Of a stretch of DNA of 64,000 nucleotides, positions 24,501 through 38,500 are shown piece after piece. The translations under genes and the position numbers were made by a program. The notes beneath the pieces are model-generated. The model had not been told where the DNA came from. It was given only the letters and a program-made list of their open reading frames with translations, and made no database searches. The stretch spans positions 104,521 to 168,520 of the forward strand of contig JAXGGA010001122.1 in NCBI GenBank assembly GCA_038373865.1, in the 5' to 3' direction. This DNA is from Uloborus plumipes (lineage: Eukaryota > Arthropoda > Arachnida > Araneae > Uloboridae). How positions within the stretch are numbered: the first letter of the stretch is position 1; each line of letters begins with the position of its first letter.

Positions 24501-25930
24501 AAATCGGCGATACTTAGAAAATTAGTCATGGTAAAACTTTTTTTTGCATTGTTTCATGGCAAACTAGGGGTGTAAATGTTTGAATTGTTACCTTGCTCAA
24601 TTCAAGCACTATTTAACACTTTAGGAGTCTACTAAGAAATTTACACGTAAAAGGAAGTAGTGTGGGGTCCATACCAGATTTTTTTTATTATATACTTATT
24701 TCATGCTTCAATAATTTTAAAAATTGAAAATTCTAGGTAGTGAAAAATGCTTATTTTTATTTGCACTAACTTCCTTTTAGTTGAAATATCCCACGAATAC
24801 TGGGCTAGAGGGGGGAAGCTGTTTATCCTAATTTTTTATTACATTTACTCTTTTTAACTTTTTTTTTTTTTTTCTTAGCTTCATATAATCTGGATTTTTT
24901 TGCAAAGAAACTAAAGTGAAAATCATTTAAAACAGAAAAATCACACACATTTTGAACTTAAAGTTTTTAACAAAAAGAAAACAAAAAACTGCATTTATTT
25001 TCCTGGCATTTATTGATTTTAGTATAAAATATCATTTAACAAACAAATTGATATTTAGCCATTTTGAACAATTCATCATTAACAAGTTGGCAATCCTTAA
25101 TGTAAAACGTTGTATGTCCATAGTAGAGTATTGCCTGGCGTCTATATTCAAATGTTATTCCTGCATTTATTGAAACGGAGCTAGACCACATATGACTTAG
25201 AAAAAAAATCTTAAATATTGAGTATTGTTTGAATTTGTGAAATAAACATTTTGGTGTTTTTATGAGAAACGAGGTCTACATTTTTTTCTGCAGATACAAT
25301 ACAACGCATTGTTAAATCAAAATTGTAATCAATATCAAAAATATCAAAATTGATAATGCCTAGTGGAGCTAATTTTTAAGCAATTAACTTTTCGTTCTGA
25401 ATTCACAAGACATAAAACCCTCACATTCAAAAAGAAAGGGAGGGGGGGCGGCACATTTTTTGATAATATTTTAAAAAGAAAGAAAATTAAGGGAAAGGCA
25501 AGAAATAAATTTTTGAAGATAAATGCGATTTTTCTACTAGTGTATTAAATAAATTCGTTACTACGATCGCGTTTTTTTTTTTTTTCCCCTCCTTTTTTTT
25601 TATAAAGGTTTCGCTTTTGCAATTAGGGTATTGTGTTATCTTTGCATTGCATTAATATCAATAGAAATTTGCTTTCTAAGTTCTTGCTGCTTTATTAAAA
25701 CAGTCTTACGTTTAACGATCTCTAGATTCCAAGATCAACTATCCAGATAATTAGCGAATCTGGTTTTCGGCGTTTCAAGCAGTTTTCGCGCCGTTACTTA
25801 CGCTCTAAACGGCTTTAATTAACGGTCATGCAATAAAAAATTACATTAGAAGGTGACAATATTTATTTTTTTAGTTTTCAGCTAGAATAAAATAGGAAAA
25901 TGTTTTATTTACGAGTGTACTTTTTTATTC
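24500..25930. other. Intergenic AT-rich DNA
   Basis: Nothing beyond homopolymer runs and random short open frames is visible. Confidence 0.4.
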
Positions 25931-27612
25931 GGGCGATTCTCTGTAAACTGGTAATTGGCTGTCCGGACTGAGTATTTTAAAAATAATAAAGTGCAATAAA
26001 GTAATTATCGCATTTAATACAAGGAAAGCATTAATACTTTGTGGCCCAATTATATTTAGAGCAATAACAATTCAATTTTTTTTTCTAGAAATTATCTAAG
26101 CGCCAAAAACACAGTCCCCTGGATGTCCCAATCCCATAGTCTAACTGTTAAAAATAGTATTTCAAAAAACCTATTAACACTACATAAATTTGGCAATTAA
26201 TATCTAAAAATAGAACAATGAAACTATATATTTCTTATGACATAAGGTATAATTACGTATTTCTAAAACTTAAAATTGTTATGTAAATTCTGTCCGGAGT
26301 TTTATTCAAACAGTCCCCTGCAACAAATTCAAAGTTGTAATACGAAAAATCTATAACTTTCCCGAAAAATCTATAACTTTTCTTAATCTATAACCTTTTT
26401 GGCATGAAGTTTAAAGTAATCAGTGTGAATTTGCCGAAATCGACGAGAACGTTGTTAAACGGGTGCTTCCGCTTTCGCAAGGAACGGCGTGGCTACGGTG
26501 AGGTGGACGGAGCATCTCGGTTTCTCTTTCTAGTGCGCACGAACGAATGTTCACGATTAGAGTAAGAAACTTACAGTATGCCAAACTGGCGATAAAGTTC
26601 ATTTTCTGCAAAAGATAAGAGCTTTTCCTGACATTGATGTAAAAATGTTTTGAGTTTATTGCGCTGGTCTGAATTCGCATAACCGTATAACCTTTGTAAA
26701 TTTTTGTTTACAAAGGTTTGTTGGGCTAAAATCAATCTCTTTTTCGATTAGGCCCTAAAATCTGACTAAACACAACTTTCAATTGGCCCTCTTTCAAACC
26801 AAAGTAATAGATTCATTGTCTGAGCAATCTCCATATATTATTTCTCTAAGCCGAATCCTATACCCGGTCGAAACTCGCTCATTTCTTTATCGAATTGCAA
26901 GAAAATTTATGATTTTGAAGCTTATCCCGCGGTCTATTGACGAAAATTAGACCCACCCTCTAAAAAGTGTCGGTTCGTTTTTTATTCGGCACAAAATTGA
27001 CTCTATCTAGCGAAATAATTGTCGTATCGTCTCCATTTTGATTTCATTCGAAAGATTAAAAAAAATGCGCTCTTTAGAACGTTTTTCCGCTAGCGCCGCT
27101 TAACGAGAATCTCGAAAATCCACGTTTAAGCGACTCATAAGCGATTGAAGTTTGAAAAAGTTAAATTTTTTGTTCAACTGTCAAAATCGTTACATTGTTG
27201 TTCAAATCAATTTTAAATGCGACATTTCAAGCCAAGGCTTAGCTCGGTAAACCTTAATTGTAACTTTTATTGTTTCAAAATACTATGGTAGTTTTGCGAT
27301 AACGTTAGTATTTAGTTTAGTAGTAGCCTTGGGTATTTGATTTTAATATAGGGTATCACTTTTGTAGTAGTTGTAAAAGTGAACGTGTCTTTGATCTCTT
27401 TGAAAAGTTGTCAGAACGACGGCAGTAGATGGCGATGTTGTGCAAATGAAGCCAATAAAAATTGTCGTATTAAATTTTAAGTTTAGAGTTTTTTTCTTTT
27501 TTGCGGAATTCCGCACGGGTCACCTAGTAGTATTATAATTATACGAACATTTCATAAAACAGTGTCCGGGCAGATTTCGTGTGAAAAATGACGAATTTAC
27601 AGAGAATCGCCC
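25931..27612 (-). mobile_element. TIR element, GGGCGATTCTCTG family, copy 1, split by a Helitron
   Basis: Ends GGGCGATTCTCTGTAAACTG and its complement. It is in the opposite orientation to copies 2 (35040) and 3 (40495) and matches them over both terminal regions. Without the 700-bp insert at 26828-27527 it is about 982 bp. Internal cagtcccctg words are present near 26114 and 26311. The middle part (about 26465-26790) differs from the other copies, so this may be a subfamily. No clear target duplication (attc/actc). Confidence 0.8.
26828..27527 (+). mobile_element. Helitron inserted in TIR copy 1
   Basis: It starts TCTCC after A at 26827 and ends CACCTAG before T at 27528. A perfect palindrome gcggaattccgc lies just upstream of the CTAG end, as expected for a Helitron hairpin. 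The sister TIR copies have an uninterrupted gagcaaTAGTATTATA or gagcaatggtatt at this point, which shows a clean A^T insertion. Confidence 0.8.
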
Positions 27613-27977
27613 ACTCAAGAAAATATTTCGGAAATTTTGCTCCACGTGACCCTTTAACTTCAGCTTTAAAGTTTGTTTTTGTAAAAAATTTCTAAGCTTT
27701 TTGCGAGTAAAATGGTTTTCCTCAAGAAACCGTCCATATTCATTTCGGTATTTCATTTTTTTTTTTTTTTTAATTTATTTTAAGTGCAAAAAATGCGTAT
27801 TTTAAATAATGGCGGGAAAATCGGCAAACTTTACCGGTTTTCTGGATCTGGTTTCCCGGTTTTCTGGTTCCCGGATAAAAGGTTTTGTTCTGTACTAAAA
27901 CTCAATTGTAGACAATCTTCGATGATGTGAGGGAAAGTGGTGGTTCGGAACTCTTCCCCAGAAATATTTGGAAATTA

Positions 27978-28232
27978 TAGTTGAAAAAACTCTCATTCAG
28001 ACGATCTTTTGGCGATGTCAGCACTGCTGACATCGCCAAAGCTGCTGACTCAGCAGGAGGAAAGGTGGCTCGTGGACCGTCTCCCGAAAAGTTTTTCAAA
28101 TTGAGGTCTTTAAAATATCATGGACGGAAGATTTCAAGGCGCAGTTTGAAGTTATGCCTATCAAACGTTCATGTTCACATAACAACAGACTACACGGTTT
28201 TTGTCGAAGTAAAAAACGGTTTGACCACGTGA
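27978..28232 (+). CDS. Unrecognised coding-like segment
   Basis: An open frame of about 83 codons follows an acceptor-like ttatag at 27974-27979. It has non-AT-biased codon use and reads FRRSFGDVSTADIAK, then GGKVARGPSPEKFF. I do not recognise the protein. It could be an isolated exon or a processed gene fragment. A perfect 27-nt palindrome at 28011-28037 lies inside it. Confidence 0.25.
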
Positions 28233-28239
28233 TCTTGCA

Positions 28240-28830
28240 GCATTGTCTCGAGATGTCTAGAGTAGGACATTAGGGGAAACTCCATATTTTGAAAAGGAAA
28301 ACTAATTTTCAAAAAAAAAAAAAGGTTATATTTACTTATCATTTGAAGTTTTTTTTTTCCGAGATTCACCGCGTACCTCCGATTTAATCTAGGCCGACCA
28401 CCAAGGGGTCCGCGGACCACAGTTTGCGCGGCCTTGTGTTTGGCGATATCTCATACTTCAGTACCAAGTCCTTTTTCTTAACTGTTGAAAAATATTTAGT
28501 CAGAACTTCTTTGTCGTTTAATTTTCTCATCATTGATTGAAGAGTCAAAAATTACAATAGTGATATGATCTAATCAAAGTTTTATTTGTTTATTTATTTA
28601 TTTGAAATCAGAATAAAATTTTGGAGGCAATTGAGCTTAAAGATACTTCAACATTTGACCAACTCGCCTGATTTCTCATAAGAATGAATGAATCAACAAT
28701 GCTCCAAATGTTCAATTGTTCATCCAACAATTTGTAATGAATGCTGATAAAGCACAGTTTTTGTTTCAATTGAACTTTTTCGCTCTCTTACTTTGTTGGG
28801 TTTCCCTATTGTTGTGATTTACGGAAAAAT
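28240..28830. other. Intergenic DNA upstream of the secreted-protein gene
   Basis: Contains a short GC-rich patch (about 28385-28435, with ggtccgcggacc) that may be a hAT end, then AT-rich DNA leading to the first exon. No certain promoter element was identified. Confidence 0.35.
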
Positions 28831-28870
28831 AAGTTAATAAATTCTATCCTTTCTGCAATTTTATTCAAAT

Positions 28871-28949
28871 ATGCTCTCCATAGCCGCACTGTTTGTATTA
28901 CTGGGAAATATTTTTTGTTCCGCAAGCAAAACTGGGCTGGAAAATGCAG
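28871..28949 (+). CDS. Secreted-protein exon 1: signal peptide
   Basis: ATG at 28871 is preceded by an in-frame TAA at 28838-28840, so this start is well supported. The exon encodes 26 residues with a hydrophobic core and ends GLENA, then G|GTATGT. Phase 1. Confidence 0.8.
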
Positions 28950-29520
28950 GTATGTAGCAGTAACTCGATCAATGGGGTAACAATTATATTTTTATATTGA
29001 AGTACTAAATTAAGTAAATTGAAATGAACTTTTTTTTCGAATGACAATAGCTAATGTTTTTTATACGCATTACCTAGAGTCCGTGGGATAAAGTGGTCAT
29101 AAAATCCAGGCTTTTTAACTGAAGTGGACAAAATAAATACAAGACTTTCTTTGAACACTTCATTTGATTTCGTTTTTATTTTATCCGAATAACCTTAATG
29201 AGTTCTTTACCTAGTTTCATCGCTAATGATGGAAACAGAAAGGTGTGACAAAATAAACGAAACAAATTATAAAATATGAAATAAAATTAGAACCAGTGAT
29301 AAAAGGGACAGTAAAAACGAATCTATATATGGGGGATTCTACAAATACGGGAATAGTTCTAATATGTAGATTTCAAAAAATTAATTAAAATTAAAAATCT
29401 GAAAAAAATCAGGAAAGTACTTTATAAGTTACATAATTAAATTAGAATTTCTGCAGAGCTTAAATGTTTGTATTTTTGCATTTTTATTTATTTATTTATT
29501 TTATTTTATTTATTTATTTT

Positions 29521-29555
<35 letters not shown>

Positions 29556-32500
29556 TTTTTTGAAGGTATGTGAATGGTAAAATGGACATGTGCATGACAC
29601 AATAGGTATTTGATATGTGAATAACACAATATGTATATTAATGAAATTTTTTAACATGTAAGCTGTTAAACATGATTTTTTAACACTGTTACTGTCATAG
29701 TTATTTTTCCTACTAAATTCGAACTAATGCTTCGCCATTTACACAGCTTTTGATTCATCCACGTGTCTCATATTGGGACATGCGAATGACATAAGAAAAT
29801 GGGCATGTGAATGACAAAACACTAGTAATGTGTTCTCAAAAAGTCATATCTGAATATTTTTCGGCTTAACTTCGAAAAAGAACCCACAAATGTAAATTTT
29901 AGGATTATTCATTATCAAAATTTATTTACATGTACATTTTACTTGCATTCTGCTGGTCATGTTAATGACAAAGATGAAAAATACTTGCCTTGAAAGTTGA
30001 GCTTAGCTTGCTTTTTATCAAAAAGTAATTGCAGAACAGAAAAAACAAAGGAATAACAAATTCCATGCTTCATTTTACGATGTGTTTGCCAGGGTTGGAA
30101 AATAAAACATTTTCGAGAAAAATATCAATACTTTTCAGACATGTGGATGACTGATAATCGCTGGGACAAAGTTTAGATAAATTTTTAGAAGTATTCTTTT
30201 CACATTATTTTGCTTTTTTTTTTTTTTTTTGTGATTACATCTTGCACACATACATTCAAATACAAAAAAATCTTGAGAGAAAAAAAATTACTTTTTTTTT
30301 TAAAGATTATGGAAACTACACCTACGGGACAGGGCATGTGGATGACATTTCAATGTAATATTTCATTTTTAAATGAATAATAATTAATTATTGACATTGT
30401 TGATAATCAGAATTATAGAACAAAAGACATAAGAATATTCCCAAAAGAGTTTTTTTTAAGTTAAAAACAAAAAGAGTTATCAGTATGGAACACAAATTTG
30501 CCCATATTTGTAGAATCACCCAAAAAGAGATAGGTTCGGGGAGAATGAGAAAAGCGAAAGTGAGAAATGTGTAGAAGTTACCCTAAAGTCGGAAAAAAAC
30601 TTATTCTCTTTAAAAACGGAAAAAGAACAAGAAAAAAGACTCAAAATGACCGCTAACAAAAAAAAAAAAGAAAGAAAAAAAAAACATCATTAAACCTAAA
30701 AGTTTGTTAGTTGTTAACCGTTAATTACATACGTTGTAATCGACTTGTAGGAAGTTAGGTACAAATTCATCTTACGTAAATGTATAAATCTTTACTAATA
30801 ATATAAAACTGTAGAGTTTGTTTGTTTGTTTGTTTGCTTGAGCACGTTAATCTCAGGCTGGTTCGATTTGAAAAATTCTTTTTGAGTTGAATAGTCCATT
30901 TATCCAGGAAGGCTTTAGGCTATTGGAGTTATTGTTATGACTAAAAATAATAATGTTATCTATATACATAAATGCTTTTTTTGTATGTATGGATGTATGT
31001 ATGTCCGGGGTAATCTTCCAAACTATTAGACCGATTTTAACCATTTTTTCACCGTAGATAGCTACAGTAACAGGGAGCAGGATTAGCTATAATTTATTTC
31101 TAAAAAACTTAGTTTTAAAAAGTTATTATGGAAAAAAGTAAATTTCATGTCATTTCCCCATTAAATGATTAAATTTTCCACCCATTGTTGCAAAAATTTG
31201 TTGCCTCGCAACAACAATATTAATAGTAATCATGATGAAAATTTTGAACCAAACCTTCTCTGGAGTAAGTACGAAATTTATTGCTTTCTTAGGATTTTTA
31301 TATTCATCTATGCCAATAATCGATACCGGGTTGAATAAAAAGAGAATTGATATTGGCAACAGTTAGAAAATAGAAAATGATTTTTTGGAAAATCACACGG
31401 ATAAAATAAATAACGCATTTAAGTTGAATTTCACCTTCACACCCAGTTCTACCGTATGATCACAAAAAATAGCTTTAAGAAATATGATTCTACTGGGCTT
31501 AGTTGAAAGTCATATTTATTTTCTTGGATTTGGCATGTTGCATTTAAATCCGTGCGACGCCGTGCCGAGTACATCAGCTAGTATATATATAACTAGCTTT
31601 ATACCCGGCGTTGCCCGGGTGCGTATTAATACAACATAGCATTCAGAAAAGAAAAAAAAATTTGGAAGAATTCTATTTTTATTTGGGTATATAAAAATTT
31701 ATATCAATCTGTCTCTTAGGTACAAACTAAGTAAATTCCTCTGTATAGGAGGATAAGAAAATTTTTTTCTGTACCATACATATTTTGTGAAAAATGAGAA
31801 CATGAATTACAAGTGTTTTTGACTTATTTCATGCTAAAATGAAATAGGTGAGCCTTGAAATGAAAATTCACTGTTTTAATTTTATCCTTTGTTGGAAAAT
31901 GCTAATATTTAAATATCATAAATTTTATCAATTTGTAACCTAAAGGCTCATGTCGATTTAAAAAATAGGCCTAATAATAGGCTAGATTCCTATAAAAGGG
32001 TCATTTTTTGACAAAAAACTTGAATTTGAGCTTTTTAGATTTTTTAAAATTTCAAGACCCCGCCTATGAGAATTCTAGGGCATCAAGGAACCTCTGTGTC
32101 AAGTTTGATGAAAATCTGACGCAAACTGTGGATTTGTATAGAGAACAAGTATACAAACATACAAGTATTCACTCACTTTTATAGATATAGAAGAGAGAGG
32201 GTAAATTTTGTAGGTATGTATGTTCCGGGTAGTCTCCGGAACCACTGAACCGATTTGAAAAGTTATTACTGAATATGAAAGGTACATTCTCAGATTGAAA
32301 CATGGGCTAATGTTTGAAAAGATTCGATGAGCGATTCTTTTTTTTTATTCGAATTCAAGGCAATTTTCACATAAATCGCCGAATACTGGAGTTAAAAATT
32401 ACTTGCACATATTAATGTTACATATCGTTGAAAACAGAGAAGTTTTCTCCGTCCTATGCAGTTTGTTCCGATTCTCTAACTTAAACACAGCACGAGTTAT

Positions 32501-35500
32501 TAAATTTTTAAACTTGCCTTTTGCAAAGCTTCACCCGATTTCTTGCAATACTTGGTACATCAAAACCATCAATAAAAAATTAACTAATTATTCCACAGTT
32601 TTGATTTTTACGCCATTGGATAGAGCGATATTTTTAACCCCAGAATTGATTCGACTTACAGTCGAAGAACCGAGCTTTTATCTCCACTAGAAAAAGTTAC
32701 AAGGGTTTGAACTTTGAGTTCGAAAACCTCTTTTCTGATCAAATTATTAACGTTTTATTGCGATGCTATGACAACATCTTTTAAATTCATTGTTGGTTCC
32801 CTTTTCTTCATTTCGTTTCTTAAAAGCATTTTATTTTACGGCGTTTTTAGACCCTCCTATGATGATTATTGCCTTTTAGTTCAGAACAAATGCAAAGCTT
32901 TTGGCCTTTAATATTTAATCTACATGTATAAAAATGGAATAAGGGGCAGATTTGGCTGAAATTTTCCCTGTTTGTTCCTTTTGGTACTGGGAAGGTTTAG
33001 AGACCAGTTTCAAAAAAAAATCCGGTGGGTAGTTATTTCTTTATTTCAAATTAAGACCTGATTTTTGTCTTTTTAATTTTGATTTTAAACTCCATTTTCC
33101 AAGGCTTTCATCAATTCAATCGAGTTTTAAGTGTATCAACTCAACTCCCTGGCAGATAGCTGGAATTGCTAATATCATTTCCCCGTTTCGTATTAAACGT
33201 TCAAGGCTCAAATCAATTCAAAAAGTTATGTTTTTTCCACTTTTCTGTGTGTGCGAAGTTTAAGTATAGAAAGCAATCGGGACTTTTTAAGACACGTGTC
33301 ACTTGACATAATTTTTATTTTCAAGTTAGGCCGTGCAAAGCCGGGCCACGCAGCTAGTAAGGTATATATACACACGTCACACAAAGTAAAATAGAGAGGT
33401 AAAAAAAAGAAGAATTTACTCCCCCCCCCCCTTTCCTTTAATTTTGCCCCATCCTTAATTTTCTTTTCCAAAGAAATCCTCATGTCTTGATTCCAGCAAG
33501 AAAGGAAAAATAAGTAAACGATTTCAGCTTAAATTTGTTTGGGAAAATTTCGGAGGGGGCTGCAGCCCTATCACCCTACCCCCTGAGTACGCCAATGGAT
33601 ACAAGTATGTGGCAATTTTCGTTCCTCAAACATTTTCTTAAACGAAAATTTTAAATTACAATCAAATCTTTTGAGTAAAATATTTTCACTGCATTTTTCA
33701 AAACAGGAATCCTTCAACTGGATAACGAAAACTTACAAGAAAATAACACAGTAGGAATTCAGGAATTAGGAACATTCTATAATGAAAATACTGAATCAGA
33801 TCAACTTACTGAAGATGGCTACCGAAGTAAAAATACATCAAATCAAAGAACCATTTTCAGAAGATCAGTTCCAGATTTCATATCGCACACGAGGCAAGAT
33901 AGTAAACCGAAAAATAAACCAAATAAGAAAAGAAGTCTTATTTATATCAGTAAGTACTTTTCTATATTATCACGTAATCATTCGAGGGGGAGTGGGAGAG
34001 ACATTGATTCCAGTTTAATGCAATCAATGTTTTAAGCGAAACATCATTTCTAAAGAAATCACGTACAGAAACAGCAATTAAATCCAAGATACGTGTGTAA
34101 ACTTCATCATTGAGACAAATAAAAACCTCCGATATAGCATTGTAACAATTTAAACTACTCTTACCATAGCAGTAAATTCTAAATTCCACAAGCAATAATG
34201 TTAAGAGTTAGCTTAAAAGAACTCAGTAAGTTCCCATTTATCTAACTGGTTATCGTATAGCAGCATTTTCCGTAGCAATTCCAATGCCTGACTAACTTAC
34301 TAGAACCCAGAAAGTAAATCATCAATGCTTGTGGTCCTGATACTAATACTGGTATGAACCCCGCCGATCATCCTTAATTTTCCCAATATATTTTGCATAA
34401 GTGTTTCGTTCCAGTGAACTATCAAAGGAAGTCCTAGATTTAAACGACTTTTGTAAGTTAACGGCCAATTCAGAGCGAATAGTTTGCATTTACCGTTTTA
34501 TGGACGTTGTCAAATCCTCCCCATTTTGACCCATACTTTGTACTGTAGTAGCTACTATCAAAGTGGCTTTCTGTCACTTATACTGGGCCCTGTCTAGAGT
34601 GGATGCTAGGTGTTTTAGCCAAATAAACTCATACACCTCAAACAACCGAAGAGAAAACAGAAACCACAGCCCGAGCTTGCAGCTGCATTTTCTACCCAAA
34701 CTCATGTAAGAGATAATGCAGCTTTGGAGCGGGGGGGGGGGGGGTAATCGTTACAACTCACTTTGAGCTATTATTTTATTGACTAATTACTTAGTAGAGT
34801 AAACTAACGTTTTAAGTTATTCCATTTTATATGAAGAATAATATTATTTCGGGTAATGAAGCTCTATACTCCAACTCTCGAATTTTCAACAGAATTCGAT
34901 CGCGTTGAGCGACCTCTAAATATTATTCAATTTAGCTAAAATTTTACATACATCACATTCATGAATAGTGTAAAAAAACTGCGGAGTAAGACCAGAGAAA
35001 TTCAAAAAAAAATTTTTTTGAATCACCTATTGTGCATATGGGCGATTCTCTGTCAACTCGTCATTTTTCACACGAAATCCGTCCGGGCACGGTTTTTTGG
35101 AATGTTCGTATAACTATAATACTATTGCTCAGAAAATGAATCTATTACTTTGGTTTGAAAGAAGGCCAATTGAAGTTTGTGTTTTTCTGATAAATCATGA
35201 TAGGGGGTAAGTCCCCCGCCTAGTATAACTAGGCAGGGGACTGTGCCAGGTGACTGTGTTTTTGCTCTTTGTTGCGTAATATCTGCGAAACTATTGGAAC
35301 ATAATTAGTTACGAGACTACCTATAAATTTAGGCACAAATCGTGGACATAATAACTAATATGTTTTATAATTAAATTAATTGACATTAATAAAATCACTT
35401 CCCAGAGGACTGTTTTTGCAACGACCCTGATGCATACTTTCATCACAAATGTGGCTCTCAAACTAAGCAAAGTAGCGTTTCAACACCGTTCTCGGCGATT

Positions 35501-38500
35501 TCGGCAAATTCACACTGATTACTTTAAACTTCATGCCAAAAAGAATTTGCAAAAGTTATAGATTTTTCGTATTACAGCTTTGAATTTGTTGCAGGGGACT
35601 GTTTGAAAAAACTCTGGACAGAATTTACATGACAATTTTAAGTTTTAGAAATACGTAATTATACCTTATTTCATAAGAAAAATATAGCTTCATTATTCTA
35701 TTTTTAGATATTAATTGCCAAATTTATGTAGTGTTAATAGGTTTTTTGAAATACTATCTTTAACAGTTAGACTATGGGATTGGGACATCCAGGGGACTGT
35801 GTTTTTGGCGCTTAGATAATTTCTAGAAAAAAAAAATTGAATTGTTATCGCTCCAAATTCAATTGGGCCACAAAGTATTAATGCTTTACTTGTATTAAGA
35901 GCGATAATTACTTTATTACACTTTATTCTTTTTAAAATACTCAGTCCGGACAGCCAATTACCAGTTTACAGAGAATCGCCCATATAAGTCCTAGAAAGTT
36001 TGGCCTGTTACTGTACTAAGGGCTTTATTTGCACCAAATGTAAAAAGAAAACTTAAAATTAATATTACCCTTTCTATACAAGAGAATACTTTATTTCTAA
36101 AAAAAACTGTTTAAAAAAGAAAAATCACCAAAAAAAAATCATTTAGTTAATATTTTTTTAATTTAACTCCCTTGATTTTTATCTCATGGAACACTTCCAG
36201 GAAACTGCTAACAAGTTTTTCGAAGTTATCAGAAATCATTTTTTCAAGGCAAAAATAAATAAATAAAAGAGCATACTAATTAAAAGATATGTAGCAAATT
36301 CCAGTTTGTTCAATTTCCCTGTTTTTATGTCTTTCAGTGTGTTTCTATGTCATCTATATTACTTTTGATATTTAAATCATATATATTTGTATTGAAATCG
36401 TTTTGCATTGAATGTAATGAAATTGTTTTGGTGACACAATACTTGAAGTTTTGTTGTTTTGAAATTTTTATCAGTATCAATTTCCTGCTTACTAATATTT
36501 ATAAGATAACCTAATCAATTACAAAAGTGGTTACAGTCCTTTATTAAAAAAATAAAAAAAAATCGATTTAAATCAAAAGAATCTGATTTAAATCAAATAA
36601 ATCCGGTTTTTTTTTTTTTTTTTTTTTCCAAAAAAATCATTGATTTTTTTTTACCCTGGGATCAATTATGAGCCTTAGAGTCAGGCTCGACTTTTCACCT
36701 TTTTCCGAAGATGGGAAGGCGTTCATACTCAGTGCAAATTGCATCGGGAAACAACAAAAAACGTGCCCACTTATTGATAAAAGCATAGATGTTTCAATGC
36801 CAGGGGGCCGTAATTGATTCCTCCCCCTCCCTCTCCGAGATCCCCTAAGCTAGAGGTCTCCAACCTTTTTTTTATTGAAATTCCACATTTTAAATTCTTG
36901 GTAGCTAGGTAGACTACCACCTCGCTACCTCGTTTTTAAGGGACATATCTACACATTTATACCTTGTCCTGAGGTAAAGCAGAAAACTTCTTCTAAAAAC
37001 AGAATAATTTGTTCAAATTGAAAACATATGCTACTAAAAGCAGAAGTTTAAAACAGTCCCAAGTATGAACACTTGACTGTACCTATATTTTTAAAAGCAG
37101 AGAATAATAAGTAGAAGAAATGACACTTTCATAATCTGAAATTGTTTTTTCAAACACTGTGTAGAATTTTTGAAAAGAGTAAAAATATAAAACAAAAGAA
37201 CCTTAATAAGAGAAGAACATTTCAACTACCTACACTTCTTAGTTCGTTGCAAATTCAGTTACACCGATGGGGTAAGGAATTTTGCTGAGAGTCGCTTCTT
37301 TAACAACTCCCTTTTTCGAGTAAAGTCTTATAGCGCATTAGATTATAAGTGCGTTTAGGTTCTTATTTTTAGCACCAAATTAAGTGTGATATTGCGAAGT
37401 CTTCGACACACGACGAATTTGTATCACGATGGGCAAAAATAATGATAAATTGACGTATGACAGAATTTTACCTAATTATTTTTCGTACCGATGGATTTTG
37501 TATAAAATTTGAGGTTTTTGTTTTTTTTTTTTGTGTGGTCTGTTTTTTGTCTGCTAATGCGGCAAAATGTTTTTTTCATTCAGTATTCATTTTACTTTGA
37601 AATGTTTATTTTTTTTTCTTTTCAGAAGAACATGTCTTGGAGATTTTCATGCCTAAACTATCGTTGAAAAACGGTTCCGAGACGCCTGCAGCTGAAACTT
37701 ATGACTCTTTTACTTCTTCACCAAATACAAATCTCAAAAGCTCGAAGTTCATTTTGAAGGGCCCAGAAATGACCAATTTGTATAAACACCATGGGACTAA
37801 CAAAACGCCTCTAAGTTTTATCAATCACAAAAACGGTAATTACGATCCTAAAGATGCAGCTCAAGCTAATTTTCTGCCAGGAAACTTGTTGTTGCCTAAT
37901 AAGGAACATTCTAATGACAAAATGTTAAGCTATGTCCATCCTCAAGCTTATGGAAAATATATTAACGACATGCAAGATGCTGATAATTCACATAATCTGA
38001 ATAAGATGGATAACTTCATAAAGGAGAACAACATTTATCGCAAAACAGGCACTACACCTACAAAAACATTTAACTTGAACGACAATTGGCGAAATGGATA
38101 CGATATAGAATTAAATGCAAATACCGGCGGAGGCGAAAAACAACTAAACCACATTGAAGCTAATGAGGCATTAGGTAAACTCGAGACTCATCATGCGCCA
38201 AACACTAAAATTTCATATTCGGTTGGAAATTATGGAAATAATATAGAAAACGATGTCAGTTCTACAAATGAAAAAAATAATTACGGAGATGGATACAAAT
38301 TTCCCAGCGATACTTATCTTAACATCAATGGAAAAGATGTAAATATTAATAATGGTATCGACTCGTTAAATAAACTAACAGATTATTATGGAAGCGAAGA
38401 TCATAATATGAAGAACAACGTATACATTAAGCAGCACATAAACGCAAAAGACCCTGTTGCGGTATATAAAGTGAATAACAATTATATGAATGACGTTCAT

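Noticed and set aside
26420..26680. 86-codon open frame on the - strand
   Set aside because: It lies inside TIR copy 1 and no related frame exists in the sister copies.
32403..32911. Two consecutive open frames of 95 and 65 codons
   Set aside because: They fall within a Helitron-like element, use different starts, and show no protein motif.
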